Positions 37,706 to 49,200 of a stretch of 64,000 nucleotides of DNA are shown piece by piece. The stretch is taken from contig NC_135052.1 of NCBI RefSeq assembly GCF_051014685.1, forward strand, positions 7,221,105-7,285,104, given 5' to 3'. The notes under the pieces are model-generated. The model saw only the letters and a program-made list of their open reading frames with translations, ran no database searches and had not been told where the DNA came from. The stretch's first letter is position 1, and each line of letters starts with the position of its first letter. Position numbers and translations under genes: made by a program. The DNA is from Ptiloglossa arizonensis (lineage: Eukaryota; Arthropoda; Insecta; Hymenoptera; Colletidae).

Positions 37706-37897
37706 ATGCAGTCACTCGAAATCCCCGAGGCGGTTCTAATAGGTCCCCTGGTAAAGGTTTCTCAGCCTTGTTTGGATCTCTCCAACATTTCCACCGCAAC
37801 CGGTAAATCCTCGCGAACCAGAGTACCTATATCCCGTTCGGTTGAAGCAAAACTAATACGGAGATGTACACGCGGCGGATGCTTTAGCGGAGATTGA
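37706..37897 (+). CDS. Candidate small ORF, 63 codons
   Basis: An ATG frame of 63 codons starts MQSLEIPEAVLIGPLVKVSQ, with a predominantly hydrophobic N-terminal third and a basic, Ser/Thr-rich remainder containing three late cysteine/glycine positions (RRCTRGGCFSGD). Third positions are mixed rather than uniformly AT, unlike most frames nearby. No domain is recognised. The N-terminal stretch is not a good signal peptide. It could be a small protein, an exon fragment or chance. Confidence 0.18.
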   Translation: MQSLEIPEAVLIGPLVKVSQPCLDLSNISTATGKSSRTRVPISRSVEAKLIRRCTRGGCFSGD

Positions 37898-38291
37898 ACG
37901 TGCATACTGATACGAATTACGTAGGATCTAACGTAACACACACTTGGTAAAGTTGCTTCTAAAAAATGCTACTCTACCCGTTACGCGATATTCGTCATTT
38001 TTGATAATTACACCACGTTTGGATCTACAATACATCGAGTGCCTCGCTATGAATGGTACAATCGAGAAAGAAAGTGTGGAAAAATATATCGAAGAAATAA
38101 TTTTGAAAATTTCCAACTCAAATCTCGTCAATAGTTATAACTGCAAATACGAAAGAAAAGATTCATTCTCCTGATGAATTTCAAAACTGATGTATTCGAC
38201 AAAATCCTGACACGAATAATGTTTATCTATATTTGTATTCGTTTATCAATATACATTTCAAATTACTTCCTCGGTTACACCATTCAATATA

Positions 38292-38304
38292 GAACACCTT
38301 GTGC
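38292..38304 (-). repeat. Solo CACAAGGTGTTC end-like motif
   Basis: Read on the minus strand, gcacaaggtgttc is close to the tacaaggtgtctc ends at 721 and 40644. No partner end was found. It is a weak member of the same family of solo ends. Confidence 0.2.
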
Positions 38305-38805
38305 AACGTGTTAGTCCGTTATAATTTTAATGCATAATAACGAGGAAAAATCCAATGCGTGTAAAAAATTAATAGGAGCGTGTCATTAATTAACATATTA
38401 ATATACTTAGTACGTAAGTATATTAATATAATAAACTGTACACAACTTTCTGGAAAAAGTATTTATAAAGTGCGAAGGGGATGATAATTATTTTTAACCC
38501 AGATATAACTGCCGCGTTTATCGTTCGGAGAGTATACGCGATTAAATTCGCTCAAATTCGTTTGTATCACACTACACAAGTAGATCCGCGTGTACGAAAG
38601 TTGCTAACTAGCTAGCTCGCAATCTCGATGAAGCCTTTTTAACGAGTTATTCGACCACGCTGTAATAGCCGGAATCACGGATTCGCATATACGAACAGAT
38701 ATTAACAGCATTAATAACGCCAAACTGGTTTACCTCTTGGCTATCCACGAATATAAATTATAACAGATGAACAAATAACTGTAACACATGCACGCATATC
38801 GTAGT

Positions 38806-38823
38806 GTTGCAGCACATTGCAGC
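38806..38823 (+). repeat. Dispersed 18-mer, second copy
   Basis: gttgcagcacattgcagc matches 34521-34538 with three transitions. It is the second half of the evidence for a small interspersed repeat family in this window. Confidence 0.35.
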
Positions 38824-38913
38824 CAAGCATTCTTTTAAGCGTTTAACAGGTGGCTCTCGAACCTCGCCATCTTTCCTAGAAAAAAGAGAAACTAAATATA
38901 GTAATAAATATAA

Positions 38914-38940
38914 TAGGTTGTCCAATAAGTTTTATCGAAC
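38914..38940 (+). repeat. Solo mariner-like terminal repeat
   Basis: taggttgtccaataagtttt followed by atcgaac matches the mariner-like ends at 985 and 44525, with differences that are mainly transitions (gttgttcgataagttttgtcg). The sequence is oriented as a left end. Neither a transposase frame nor a right end was found within about 1.5 kb to the right, so it is a truncated copy. Confidence 0.5.
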
Positions 38941-40643
38941 GCCAGTACTACATTGTCAATAGCGATAAATAAGAAGATACAATGATAATAATAATTGTTA
39001 TTACCAACAAGATAATATTCATCAATTCGCGATAAATATATAATAACCCTTTCATCAAACGTTAAAAGCGATGCTATTAAAATACAGAAATAATAAAGAG
39101 AAAAGATGTACAGCAAAGGGGTGCATGCATCTACGAATCAATTTATGAAGCTAATCGTTCACTGGAGTCGAGAAAAGAAAGTTTTTAGGCGAGTTCGATA
39201 TACTTGAAAATTCCATGTTATCGCATGATCTGTAATAACAGAGAAATAATGTAGACTTAAAAAAAATAATATTCAGTCTTAAATGTAAGTACAGAAACTG
39301 ATCAAATGTAGGAGGTGATTTGTTAAAAGTGGAATTCGAAGTGGTTGAAACAATTTCATTTTCTACGATTAAATTACAAATTTCTCAAAAATTCTTCGAG
39401 AAGATTCAATAGGAAGTTTACTTTTGCAACGATATCCTACGTTCACGTTTAAACAAAGATCGTCGAAGGGGCAAGTTAAAGCACGCTGAAAACAGTATCT
39501 TTATAGTCGATACGGTCGATAACCCACTTAGGGAAGCATAACGCGAACTCGTGAAATAGGTTCAAATCATGCCACGTAAAAACTTGAATAATACGCTTGT
39601 CATAGCGCTACTTCGCATGTTTTCGTTATTGCTACAGTTTTTCAATTATCGTCAATCTACAACTTTCGAGGAAAGTGTAACATCCGCTCCAAAAACAATA
39701 AAGGTCGAATTTGTAACCAGTCGCTAATGTACAAACTCGAAATACGCGCTCAACGTAACTACCTAAAATATTTTCTTATACGATTAAACAAAATTTATAT
39801 ACACAGAGTTTCCGATTTAAATCGATCAATACGAATATTTGCGAAACTATTGATACACGATATCGAAAAAAGTTTCGGAGACAATTTGAATGGTTTCGAG
39901 AGAAACGTAGCCCAATGTCAATAATTTTTGTACAAATAGACGTATAGGGTTGATACAAAGACCAACTTCATTTTTTTTTTAACAGAACCGTATACTTTTT
40001 TATACGTTAATCGATACAGCTCGTCTATTATGAAAAAGTATTAGGATATTTACGTCGTAAAATTGGGAGATATTTTAATATTAATATTGCGAAATATTCA
40101 TAATACGTATGTACATAGTATATATTGACCATGCTTCGTCCTTCATCCACCACCACTACTAATATTTTTCCTTCGTTCTTCACTCTGTCCATTAAAAAGG
40201 TTTACTCGACTACTAAATGATGCACCAACCCTTTCAATCTATTTTACTGGAAATTGTTTACACGTTTGAAAGATCGTCCGCTTTAAGTCTTATCCGCGAT
40301 CGTTTCAGATTCGGTAATTTCCATAAAAACTCGACAGAACCGGCTTAATGATCTGCACGATGATAACAAGCAATAGATTCCAGAGTATTATTCTGCAAGA
40401 TTAAAATTAAAATATCTCCTAAACTGATGACTTTTCGATATCGCCACCCTAATTAATTATAGCGAACAGAATCGCATCGATCGATGCGTTGAAGAAAAAG
40501 TTATTCCTTTTTTAAAACTCAAATTAGCCTTCGCGTGTCCTCTACGCCATCGTTTACAGGGGGGAAAAAACTAGCGACATCGTCTTACATTTACCTCGAA
40601 GCCAATCAACTTCTGTCCGTATATAACCGATAATTTCATTTAA

Positions 40644-40658
40644 ACGAGACACCTTGTA
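40644..40658 (-). repeat. Solo end, exact 15-mer match to 721-735
   Basis: On the minus strand this reads tacaaggtgtctcgt, identical to positions 721-735 and followed in both places by an A/T-rich word. A shared exact 15-mer starting with TA, nearly 40 kb away and in opposite orientation, supports a dispersed DNA-transposon family. Confidence 0.4.
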
Positions 40659-41998
40659 TAACATTTGATTACTTGATAAATTGCATTCACCGATCGTAAG
40701 ATACGAAAGGATAACGTGCGAGGTACGAAGTAATGAACGTTCGTCAGAAATCGCTTCCAGAGAGCCTCTCCTGCGAACGTTGTTCAACGAGTACGAAAAA
40801 GGTCAACAAGGATGATACGTTGCTCGAAATAATTACAAGATTCAACCATCTAAGATCAGATGAAACGTTACGAATAAATACATAACAAATCGGGAACTTA
40901 TCTCGACGAACTTGAGTTCGAACTATCCCTCATGAATAATACAATACATTTAATACGTGTAATCGTGTCTACGACATCGTAATTAAACGATCTATCGTTA
41001 CCGAGATGATTATCATAACCGGTGTGTCTAATGTATTCGCCGTTTGCACGAATAAATTTCTACGTTGAACAACGCGTAACAGCAATTTCGTGCCTGAAAT
41101 TTTCATCGATTCGCGCGATCATTCGATAACACGATTCCTTTCTTGTTCTCGTCGGTGTATCGCTAACTCGGAAAACGTATCTGGCGCGGTCAAAGTCGTA
41201 CCGTGCCAACGATATTACTTAACGAGGAACGCGTGCACTGTTATTATCGGTGCCAAAAATCTTGCCGATAAATCGTACGGGAGACTACGGCTCTTGCAAC
41301 GGGAATAGAGGAAAATTCATACGCGGGGAACAAACGCATCGGTCGCGCCTCGGTCCCCCTAAAATGGCCGGTTTGTACAATTACAAACGGAGTCTGCGCG
41401 TGTAATCATGACATACGCCCTTGCAAACACGCTTGTTACACGCTGCACTGGTACATCGAGGCGGGAAACGACGCGGCACTGCATACGGACAATTTATTCC
41501 CCACTATCCGAGCGAACGTTCGCATTAACCAAAGCGAACCCAACGTCGAACGGTAACGATGCGCTGACCACTGCCGTCGTCCTACTGATCATTTCCTCGT
41601 CCCTCAATTTCCGTGACAGATCGACATTTTCCGTCTGCGCAGTTTTTCAACGCGTCTGCATTTTCACCGGCAATGTCACGAAAACCGTGCGGGCGCGAAC
41701 GTTGTTTCAAACGATACAACTACTACGACAACGATTAGCGTCAAAGCCGACGTTATTGTGTCCCTATTGATGATCGCGTCGATGATTCCGTTACATTCCG
41801 GTTGGAGTCGATTACGCGACGGTTCATTTCGAAAAACGTATCGATCTCAACGAAGACGGTAACAGGTGGAAGAATATTGCGAGAGATGTGGTCCTTGAAA
41901 AAGATTTTTCCCTTTTTAAATGGAATTTCCCAAAATTGGCAAAGTATTTATATTCGCTCCCAAACGTTGATCAATTTCCTTCGACTGTTTACTTAAGA

Positions 41999-43469
41999 GG
42001 GAACACCACTTTCAGGCGTCGAAAAATGGATACATTTGGGCAATTTGTTTTACAAGTGGTTACTAAATGAAAAAAGGTTGTCTTTTTTCTAGAATACAAA
42101 TATAACTTTCAGCTTTATTTTACAATTTTGCGAAAGTAAATATCACAAAATAACAAAGTTATTCACCACAGTTGGTAAGAACTGAGAGGTGAAAATAAAA
42201 ACATTTTATTGATTCATAAACTAGAAACTATTATATAAAATGTAACGTAAGATTTTTCGAAAATTTTACTAATTTTAGAAATGGTCGAAATTTGAAGAAA
42301 AAGCAATCATTTTTATCCAAATGAATAACTTTAAGAGTGGTTTATAAAAATTTAAATAATTGACATATTTAAAAAAATTGTACGCTACATTGTGGTAAAG
42401 GACTTTATGCAGAATATCTCTATAAAATTTGAAGTAAATCGGATTTGTAGTTCCGGAGATTTCCTGACGGCCAGGTTGAAAAATGTACAATAGTTTTGAA
42501 AAAACGTCAAACAAGTTTTAAAACATCTTTTTCCTCCGATACAGAAGAATTTTTTCAATTTTATCTTCAGTCAGCTATTTCAGGTCCATACAGTGTACCT
42601 TCTGCCCGACAAAAACTATCGGCTTTCTCTTTTTGAGTTTTTCTAAAAAATTGTCGAGCTCTTTTGCTAGTTTCTTTAATCTTTGTTACAGCTTGAATTC
42701 GTTGTCGCTCGTCCGTTTGACGGTAACCATAACCGATAGAACCTGTTGTTAGACTCATTAATTGCATCATTAGAAAAATATTGTTGAAACCGTCGTTAAA
42801 AATGTTAGCAACTGCAAATGCTGCAATGGTAACTTGCAAATTTATCCTATTAAACATTGTTTTAGGAGCTATTTTCCAAATGATCGAGTTCAAACTCTCG
42901 TTGTCATTTTGTATAAAACCACCTTCACATCTTTGTAATAGCTCGTCTGTGCCGAGGTCCTCATAAATTGGACGAATCCTATCCTGGATAATTTGTAACA
43001 GAGGATTTTTGTGTAGATAATTTTCTAAACCATTCGTTGCTTTTACGAAATTTTGTGAAAAACGTACTTCGTATTAGTTTCTTCATTGTCACCTTGCAAT
43101 GGGAATTTCGTCGAATAGGAAGACCATAATATACTGTTAAAGTTCAAGATTCCAATCTCTTCCAGACGGTTCCAAACATTTGTTCTTCCCATCCCATTCG
43201 CAGATTACTCACCTAGCCACAATTTTTGATCATGTTCAGAGGTTTATTGCTCTCTACATACGATACAAGAAACTTGAATTACATTCAATCGAACCCTTTT
43301 CCTACGAGTAACAAAGAATTGCACCCGTTTAATTATTTATTCGCTGCAACTTCGCTAAAAGTTTGAATTTCGAAATATCTTTTAGACGTAACATTCTACA
43401 CGCTTCGAATACTAAGAGAAAAATAAGAAAAAGAAATTCGATTTCTTCGACTCGTTAGGGTGGTATCCC
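41999..43469 (-). mobile_element. Mutator-like DNA transposon, internally deleted, 1471 bp
   Basis: The left end begins gggaacaccac and has gtcgaaaaat about 18 bp in. The right end, reverse-complemented, begins gggataccac and has gtcgaagaaat at the equivalent place, giving imperfect terminal inverted repeats. The 9 bp outside each end are tacttaaga (41990-41998) and ttcttaaag (43470-43478), alike at six of nine positions. This fits the 9-bp target duplication of the Mutator superfamily after decay. The transposase piece inside (42567-43073) is on the minus strand. At about 1.5 kb the element is too short for a complete transposase, so it has lost most of its coding part. Element ends were judged by eye; the transposase assignment is the stronger part of the call. 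Confidence 0.65.
42567..43073 (-). pseudogene. Mutator-like transposase, C-terminal fragment
   Basis: An open frame of 168 codons on the minus strand carries hallmarks of the metazoan Mutator-like transposase C-terminal domain. RIRPIYEDL and ELLQRCEGGFIQN lead into the conserved NESLNSIIWKIAPKT block, then an ANIFNDG motif typical of the family, a lysine/arginine-rich segment (KRARQFFRKTQKEK) and a final EGTLYGP just before the stop. Immediately upstream of 43073 the same frame has three stop codons within eight codons (43074 onward), and nothing resembling the N-terminal two thirds follows. The gene is therefore truncated and inactive. The usual start is absent. Recognition rests on memory of the family's motifs. 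Confidence 0.75.
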
Positions 43470-43669
43470 TTCTTAAAGGACGAATCGAAACTGAATATAA
43501 ATTTTGTTTAATCGTCGCATTATCGATCGTGTATGTTACTTACGCCAGTATATATTTTCAAACGGTACGAACTGTGCAGTAATATTTCAATTGGACGATA
43601 TAACTTTAAAAATATTAAAATACCTTATCGAACGACCGTATAAAACGTTACTTTGATCACTTCGAGCAG

Positions 43670-44320
43670 TTGGAACCGGTTAACTGCTACGGTATAACTA
43701 TTCGTTTCTTTTTCCCATCGCGCGTTTCCAAGACAAACGTAAGAGGTACGCTAACGATGTTCAAAACGCGAAACACATCGGTTGGCAAGTGTTATCCCAG
43801 CGTTTACCGCCGCGATTCCATGAAAATCGTTGTTGCTAACACGGAATATGTTAATTCGAAAACGGTCTGTAAGCAACCCGCAGCCGGATTACGTGACTGG
43901 TTTTACTTTTCTCCCGGTGGCTTTATTTCTTTCGTGCCGGAGATTGCGTTTATATGCGACCACAGTCCGTACTCGTTCCTTTCCACGCACCCGTTTACAC
44001 CGCGCGACCAGGATGAATTTCAACGCGACGTGAAATTATCCGTGGCTTCACGCGACGTTTACAGCAAGCTTCTCACCGATAATTATTCCTTTCCCTTTTC
44101 TACGGATCCTGTTTCCCGCCAACGCTGTTTTTATCTCGTGTATCGCCGGAACGTCCAAACGGAATGCGAGATTACGACTATTTCGGATGCAATAACGCAA
44201 AAGCTCGCGGTAACGCCTACCAACGACGTAACGAAGCAAACTACAAATTTCCTTTCGTTGCGGTATTCGAAACGTGTTTACGTTTTCCGTGTATCAACAG
44301 CGTGGCATTGGATCGTGTAA
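43670..44320 (+). CDS. Orphan 216-codon open frame ending at MITE insertion
   Basis: The frame is open from about 43619 (after a TAA) to a TAA at 44318-44320. The longest version with an initiation-type codon starts at a TTG (43670); the first ATG is about 30 codons in. Codons use mixed third positions, and composition is balanced, with six cysteines scattered. There is no low-complexity repeat, signal peptide or membrane segment, and no family that I recognise. It lies between the Mutator-like element (ends 43469) and a mariner-like MITE. The stop codon is made by the TA target site plus the first A of the MITE, so the original frame once ran further. It could be a relic exon of a host or transposon gene, or a long chance frame. 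Confidence 0.25.
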   Translation: MEPVNCYGITIRFFFPSRVSKTNVRGTLTMFKTRNTSVGKCYPSVYRRDSMKIVVANTEYVNSKTVCKQPAAGLRDWFYFSPGGFISFVPEIAFICDHSPYSFLSTHPFTPRDQDEFQRDVKLSVASRDVYSKLLTDNYSFPFSTDPVSRQRCFYLVYRRNVQTECEITTISDAITQKLAVTPTNDVTKQTTNFLSLRYSKRVYVFRVSTAWHWIV

Positions 44321-44525
44321 CAGGTTGCTAAATAAGTTTCGTCGTTCGATAAGAAATGGACCCATTATATTCGTCGTTTTATTTTCCTAAAGGTTGTATG
44401 TTTGATGAACATGTATAAAGTTTCACGTAGATCCGTCGACTCGTTCGTATATTTACAGTTGTTCGAAGTTGAAGTGTCACGGCATTCTTTTACAGTGGAA
44501 AAACGACAAAACTTATCGAACAACT
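44320..44525. mobile_element. Mariner-like MITE, 206 bp
   Basis: TA dinucleotides flank it at 44318-44319 and 44526-44527. The left end reads acaggttgctaaataagttt and continues cgtcgtt; the right end, reverse-complemented, reads agttgttcgataagttttgt and continues cgtt. They agree at most positions, with differences largely transitions. The ACAGGTTG start is characteristic of irritans-type mariner ends. The interior is about 150 bp and has no coding capacity, so it is a deletion derivative. It interrupts the open frame to its left. Confidence 0.7.
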
Positions 44526-44529
44526 TATC

Positions 44530-45150
44530 GTTGTTCGATTTCGGACGCATATATAGAGCATTTCACAATTCCATGAAATTGGAGCAGTTTGAAAGATATC
44601 GTGATATCCTTCTGATGAAAGTACATGAACTAAACCCCGTGACGTAAACGAAACACCACCGATCATCATTTTCAATGCTAAAGGTTTCTTCGAATAAAGA
44701 AAGAGGGATGGGGAAAGGAATAATTTAGTACAATCAGAATTCCTTTTACGAGCACGTGAATAATATTCAACGATCGAATTGTTCTTTTCAACTTTAAACA
44801 AGCGTTATTGTTAAACACGTTAGACAAATTAAACTGTCTTTACAATTGCTACGGTTATTGAACTTTACGTTTCGGTTGTAACGATCGGTGCTCGTTATTA
44901 CTTTCGCAAAAATTGAACGACCGAATACGTTCGAAATGATTATCTTTAACGAACTCGGAAAATTCGTTCTACCGATCCGTTTCCTCGCAGTGCGCGATTA
45001 GAAGAAAAATTCCAAGTGCCGTATCCCGTAAAAGGGATCTCCTCCTCTAGAATTCGAAATATTCATTCGGAATTAAATGTAATCCTATCTCCAGCTTTTG
45101 TATCGCAAAATTGGAAAGAAGCTCTGCAGGAACCCGATAACAAAGTTACC
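44530..45150. other. Stretch without supported features
   Basis: AT-rich DNA to the right of the MITE. The first part (44528-44575) continues the reading frame to the left of the MITE for about 16 codons if the insertion is ignored. Otherwise only short overlapping frames are present. Confidence 0.35.
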
Positions 45151-45699
45151 TTCGACGTCCGATCCAACAACGAAAATCGCCGGGCGGCTCCGCGTATATC
45201 CACTGTGCCGTACATAACCGAAACCTTTCGGTAGCATTCCTCCCTGCATCGATAACCGTTTCGATTATTAACGCGTAGATTGAAAGCGGACGCGTTGAAC
45301 GAGAAATCATAAAAATATTCCCCGGTGATTCGTCCACTCGATCGACCCCCGGCAATCGCCTTTTCGATTTCACCTCCCGGTGCATACACACGTTGTACCC
45401 GCAATTTCCATAACTCTCGAAGAACCACCGACGACGCGTGGATCGTCGACGTTTCGTATCGATGTTTGTCCACCAAGAGTATCCCGGGGGTCCCCCGTCG
45501 CTCGGTTTTCTCGAAATGGCAGATATCCGATCGCGGCGAGAGCCTTCGACGAACGCGACGCGCATACGTGTTATACCCTCGATATATGCACGGCGTGCAC
45601 CTTGTGTACAGTTATAGTGTATGCGAATATATGCAGCGGGCATAATGCCGCGGGAGGATGCTGCCGAGATACGCTCGATGGATCGAGCGCGCGCGCGAG

Positions 45700-45768
<69 letters not shown>

Positions 45769-46260
45769 TCGAGTCGAATGGAACGAGAACAGCCGCGAAG
45801 AGAAGGCAAAGAGGAACGGAGAAAGGGCCAATGGAGAGAACCAAACCGACCTGTCTGAGTCAACCGGTCTAACCACATGTTTGCCTGCAAGTCGCTATGC
45901 AACCGGATGGAGTTCGCTCAGAACCGTAAGCAACCTCCGTTAAGCCGCATTTACACCGAAGAACAAATCGATCGGTACGACGCCCGCCCGTGGAAAGCGA
46001 CGTTTATTCCATCGATCGATGTCGACCGGCACACACCGGTTGGATACAAAGAGGACGGTTGTGTCCACTGCGAGTGCTGGTTGCATTTAGGTTAATTAAT
46101 GGGCCAACGTCGTCGATGCACGTGGGTGTACGAGTGCAGTGAATCGAGATTGAAATTTTTCCACGGACAGTGGCGGTTGTCCCTGCGTGCACGAAACGTC
46201 CAGATAACCCGGCCGCGATATCCGTAATTAGGATTTGTCGTTTGATCGACGCGTTCTATT
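45150..46260. promoter_or_regulatory. CpG-rich block around a GA tract
   Basis: CpG density is high on both sides of a (GC)n-(GA)n tract at 45687-45764. A possible plus-strand donor ACC|GTAAGCAAC lies at 45928. Several frames above 100 codons on both strands (for example minus 45146-45844 and plus 45380-45943) run through the GA repeat and code Arg-Glu or Leu-Ser runs, so they are not accepted as genes. The block could be a promoter with a GA-rich leader. No transcription start can be placed. Confidence 0.3.
45706..45764. repeat. (GA)n microsatellite, about 59 bp
   Basis: A near-perfect GA run preceded by a short (GC)5 run at 45687-45697 and aagaaa. GA tracts in insect promoters can recruit GAGA-binding factors and keep chromatin open; that is general knowledge and not shown here. 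Confidence 0.97.
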
Positions 46261-46269
46261 AAACTAATT

Positions 46270-49200
46270 TAAATACAATGGCGTCGGAGGTACCGTAGCT
46301 CTTTCTAACTGGGCGTGCGCGCGTCGGTACGAGTTAATAGAAACGTTAAAAAGAAACGTTGATTCGGTTTTACGCTCAATTGTATCGTTTCAATTTGCTT
46401 CGTAAGGAGACAACGATCCCGTGGCTACGGGGGTGTTGAATAAATCGCGACGCGATCGAGAAACGAGTGCAACGAAGACGCGCGGTAATGATTTTTTCGT
46501 CGATTACGAACGACCGTCGAGGAAAATTCATTCGAACGCGTTTATCTACGAACAAGTGGCGATCGATTTACGATCATCGTTCGGAGAAGGGAGAAGGGAG
46601 AACGGAGTCGGTTCACTTGCGTAAACTTTCGAGGGACAGCTCCTCTCCTACTGGAAAGTGATTAAAAAGATGCAACGATTTCGATGATCGTATTGCATTG
46701 TAACAATCACACGGTACAATGGGTACACTTTATTGGAAAGGAAGGAAGAAAAATAATTTGATAGGGAAATTCGCATTTGACAAGATTTTACGAGCAAACA
46801 AGTCTATTTATACAATGATAGAATTCGATCATATTCGGTAAGAATTTTTCCTGTCGCATATGTCTTTATTTATTCACCGATCTTACGATTATTCGAGAAT
46901 ATCATTCTCTACGCTCGATATAAATAAATCTGTTAAATGCCTCTGTGACAGATACGACCCCTGGTGGGTCGTTAATAAGTTTTATCTATTTTGAGTTTCG
47001 AGAAGACTTCTCGAATCAATGAATTTCAAGATTAGAAGCTAAATTTCAATATTCAACTGATCGATCTAACTGCCAACCTGTACAATAAACGGCCTACACA
47101 CCTGTGCACGATAGTCCTGCACGAAGTCTCTTATGGAGACTTAATGGTATTACGAAAGAAAACAATTACTCGCAAGTATGATTGAGCACTTCTATCGAGA
47201 AAGTCTACGACCCGTTCTTGTTACAGTAACCGATTCGACTTTTATAATGCATGCGTAATAGTATCGAGTACTGTATTTCTTGTTTTCAAACATTTAAGCG
47301 TTTACCTTGACTCGATAGGGACCAAGCTATTCCATATGCAGGCAAATAATAATTTACTTTAACTATCTCACTGTGCGTATAACTATGAATATATTATGGT
47401 ATCGGAAGCCGACGTCCTTGTGCAATTTCATCCGTTTCGCGGAATTCTAAGTTCCAATGATTGCACTCGACGAACGCACGAGTGAAATTAGCGCGTCGAC
47501 TGTAACTGTTTATAAAAAAAAAAAAAACCAATCAATACTATAGCCAGAACCAACGATCCTTAAAAATTGTAATGCATTCGTGTAACAACGTTTCCATAAT
47601 TGTTACTTTGAAAAATAATAATATTTCCATGTCACTCGATACGAGGACTCTACTAGATTGATTTCAAGTTCAAAACCATTTTGTCGACAACTTGATCGAT
47701 AAAAGAAATCTGTTCCGTAATTGTTCAACAAGTAAACGAATCTGCTCTTTTATCGCTTTAAACGACAAACATCTGTGATTTATACGTTCTACGTTCGCAT
47801 TAACGTTACGTACCGCGACAGGAATCGATTTTCAGAGGCTCGTTAAGAAAATTTTCCTCGTAACGATTCACATCGTTTTAAGTAATTTACCTAGAAATAC
47901 ATTATCGATAACGAATACCTTTATTCGTTGCAAACAATGAATAAAGTATGTTAATCGACATTCTCCGTTACGTCTGTAATCTTATATATCTTCGAATCGT
48001 ACCGTATATCGAGATTTGTTATGTTAACCGTGCGAATAATTAAACAAATTTGATTCGCGTTATTTATACCTGCGTACGAACATTGTAGAATTCTCCGAAC
48101 GTCCCGTATCTGTATCTGCGACAAATAGGTCGACGGCCGCAATTTCAGAGAAATAAAAAAACTATATAAACGTATGCAAATACCTCGGAAATCGGTGCTC
48201 TAATTCTTGCGCAAACAGCCACCGCGGATAAATCAAATTTAAAATCGCTTCCGGAATCATTGCACGTGTTCGCGATATTACTCTTCGAACGGAGATTCCT
48301 CGTATTCTTCCCAATGCAGGACGAATATCGAGAAAGGAAAAAAGGGCCAGCGAGGTAAATGGAGCTTCGTATAACCAATCATTCTGGCCAGACTTCTAAT
48401 AATCCGTGGCCAATATATCCGAGGGAAACGGCGAAACTGTACGAGATATCCGGTCGGGCAAATATCTACCCATTCTGGGATTCGATCGCACGATAAAAAG
48501 GACGGTTCGATCAGGAGGCGTGGGGAAACAGCGAATTACAGCTATCCGACCCGAAGCGGGTGACACAACGTGTGCGTGCACGTACAACGGTATGCTGGCC
48601 GGCTATTTAAAATTTAAATGCTCTACCCAACGCACTCTATAGACCACCGATGCTCTTTTCCACCGAACGGGCTCCATATTTTACACGTACGCGGAAATAA
48701 TTTCGTACGATGCAGCGCAAATCTCTTCAACGTAGTTATCATTATTGAACGTCTTTATTGCCACTACGCGGAAGTGGTATATGTAAATAAAATATGCTGT
48801 TATAAAACACAGCCTCGTTATATAGACGATGGTCTGTTATAGGTACAACCGAGAACATATCGATTCACCGTGAAGAGATAAATCGAAAATGATGCAAATA
48901 ATATTTCCACGAATATACTTCCAGAAAAATGAAGAATGTCACTTTTACGACCAGAAATATTACGTCAAGTGTCGTTGTACGTGTAATTATAGTGATATGT
49001 TTTCTGCAAGATAACATCGAAAGTTTTATTGGTTCTTCTCTGTCGATTTTTTCGAATTTCGGTTTAAAATTTTACCGGGACATTCCGCGAACTATACACG
49101 GTAAGAGAATGTAGAGAATTTACTTTTTTTAAATTGCGAATCGATAGTCATGATCAAATTTCTCAAAACTGTAAAACGGTAAGATCGTCGCGAGAGTGAG

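Larger units (their letters stand above)
37900..41998. other. Gene-poor AT-rich stretch
   Basis: Contains a mariner-like end at 38914, repeat words at 38292, 38806 and 40644, and a GC-richer block at 41.05-41.8 kb carrying a 120-codon plus frame (41408-41770) of unrecognised sequence rich in Thr, Ser and Arg. Nothing else is supported. Confidence 0.45.

Noticed and set aside
39559..39580. aggttcaaatcat, resembling a tRNA T-arm (B box)
   Set aside because: No matching A box, acceptor stem or cloverleaf could be built around it.
41408..41770. 120-codon plus-strand frame
   Set aside because: Thr/Ser/Arg-rich with no domain, signal peptide or splice sites.
45146..45943. Large frames on both strands (up to 232 codons)
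   Set aside because: They run through the GC/GA microsatellite and consist in part of Leu-Ser or Arg-Glu runs.
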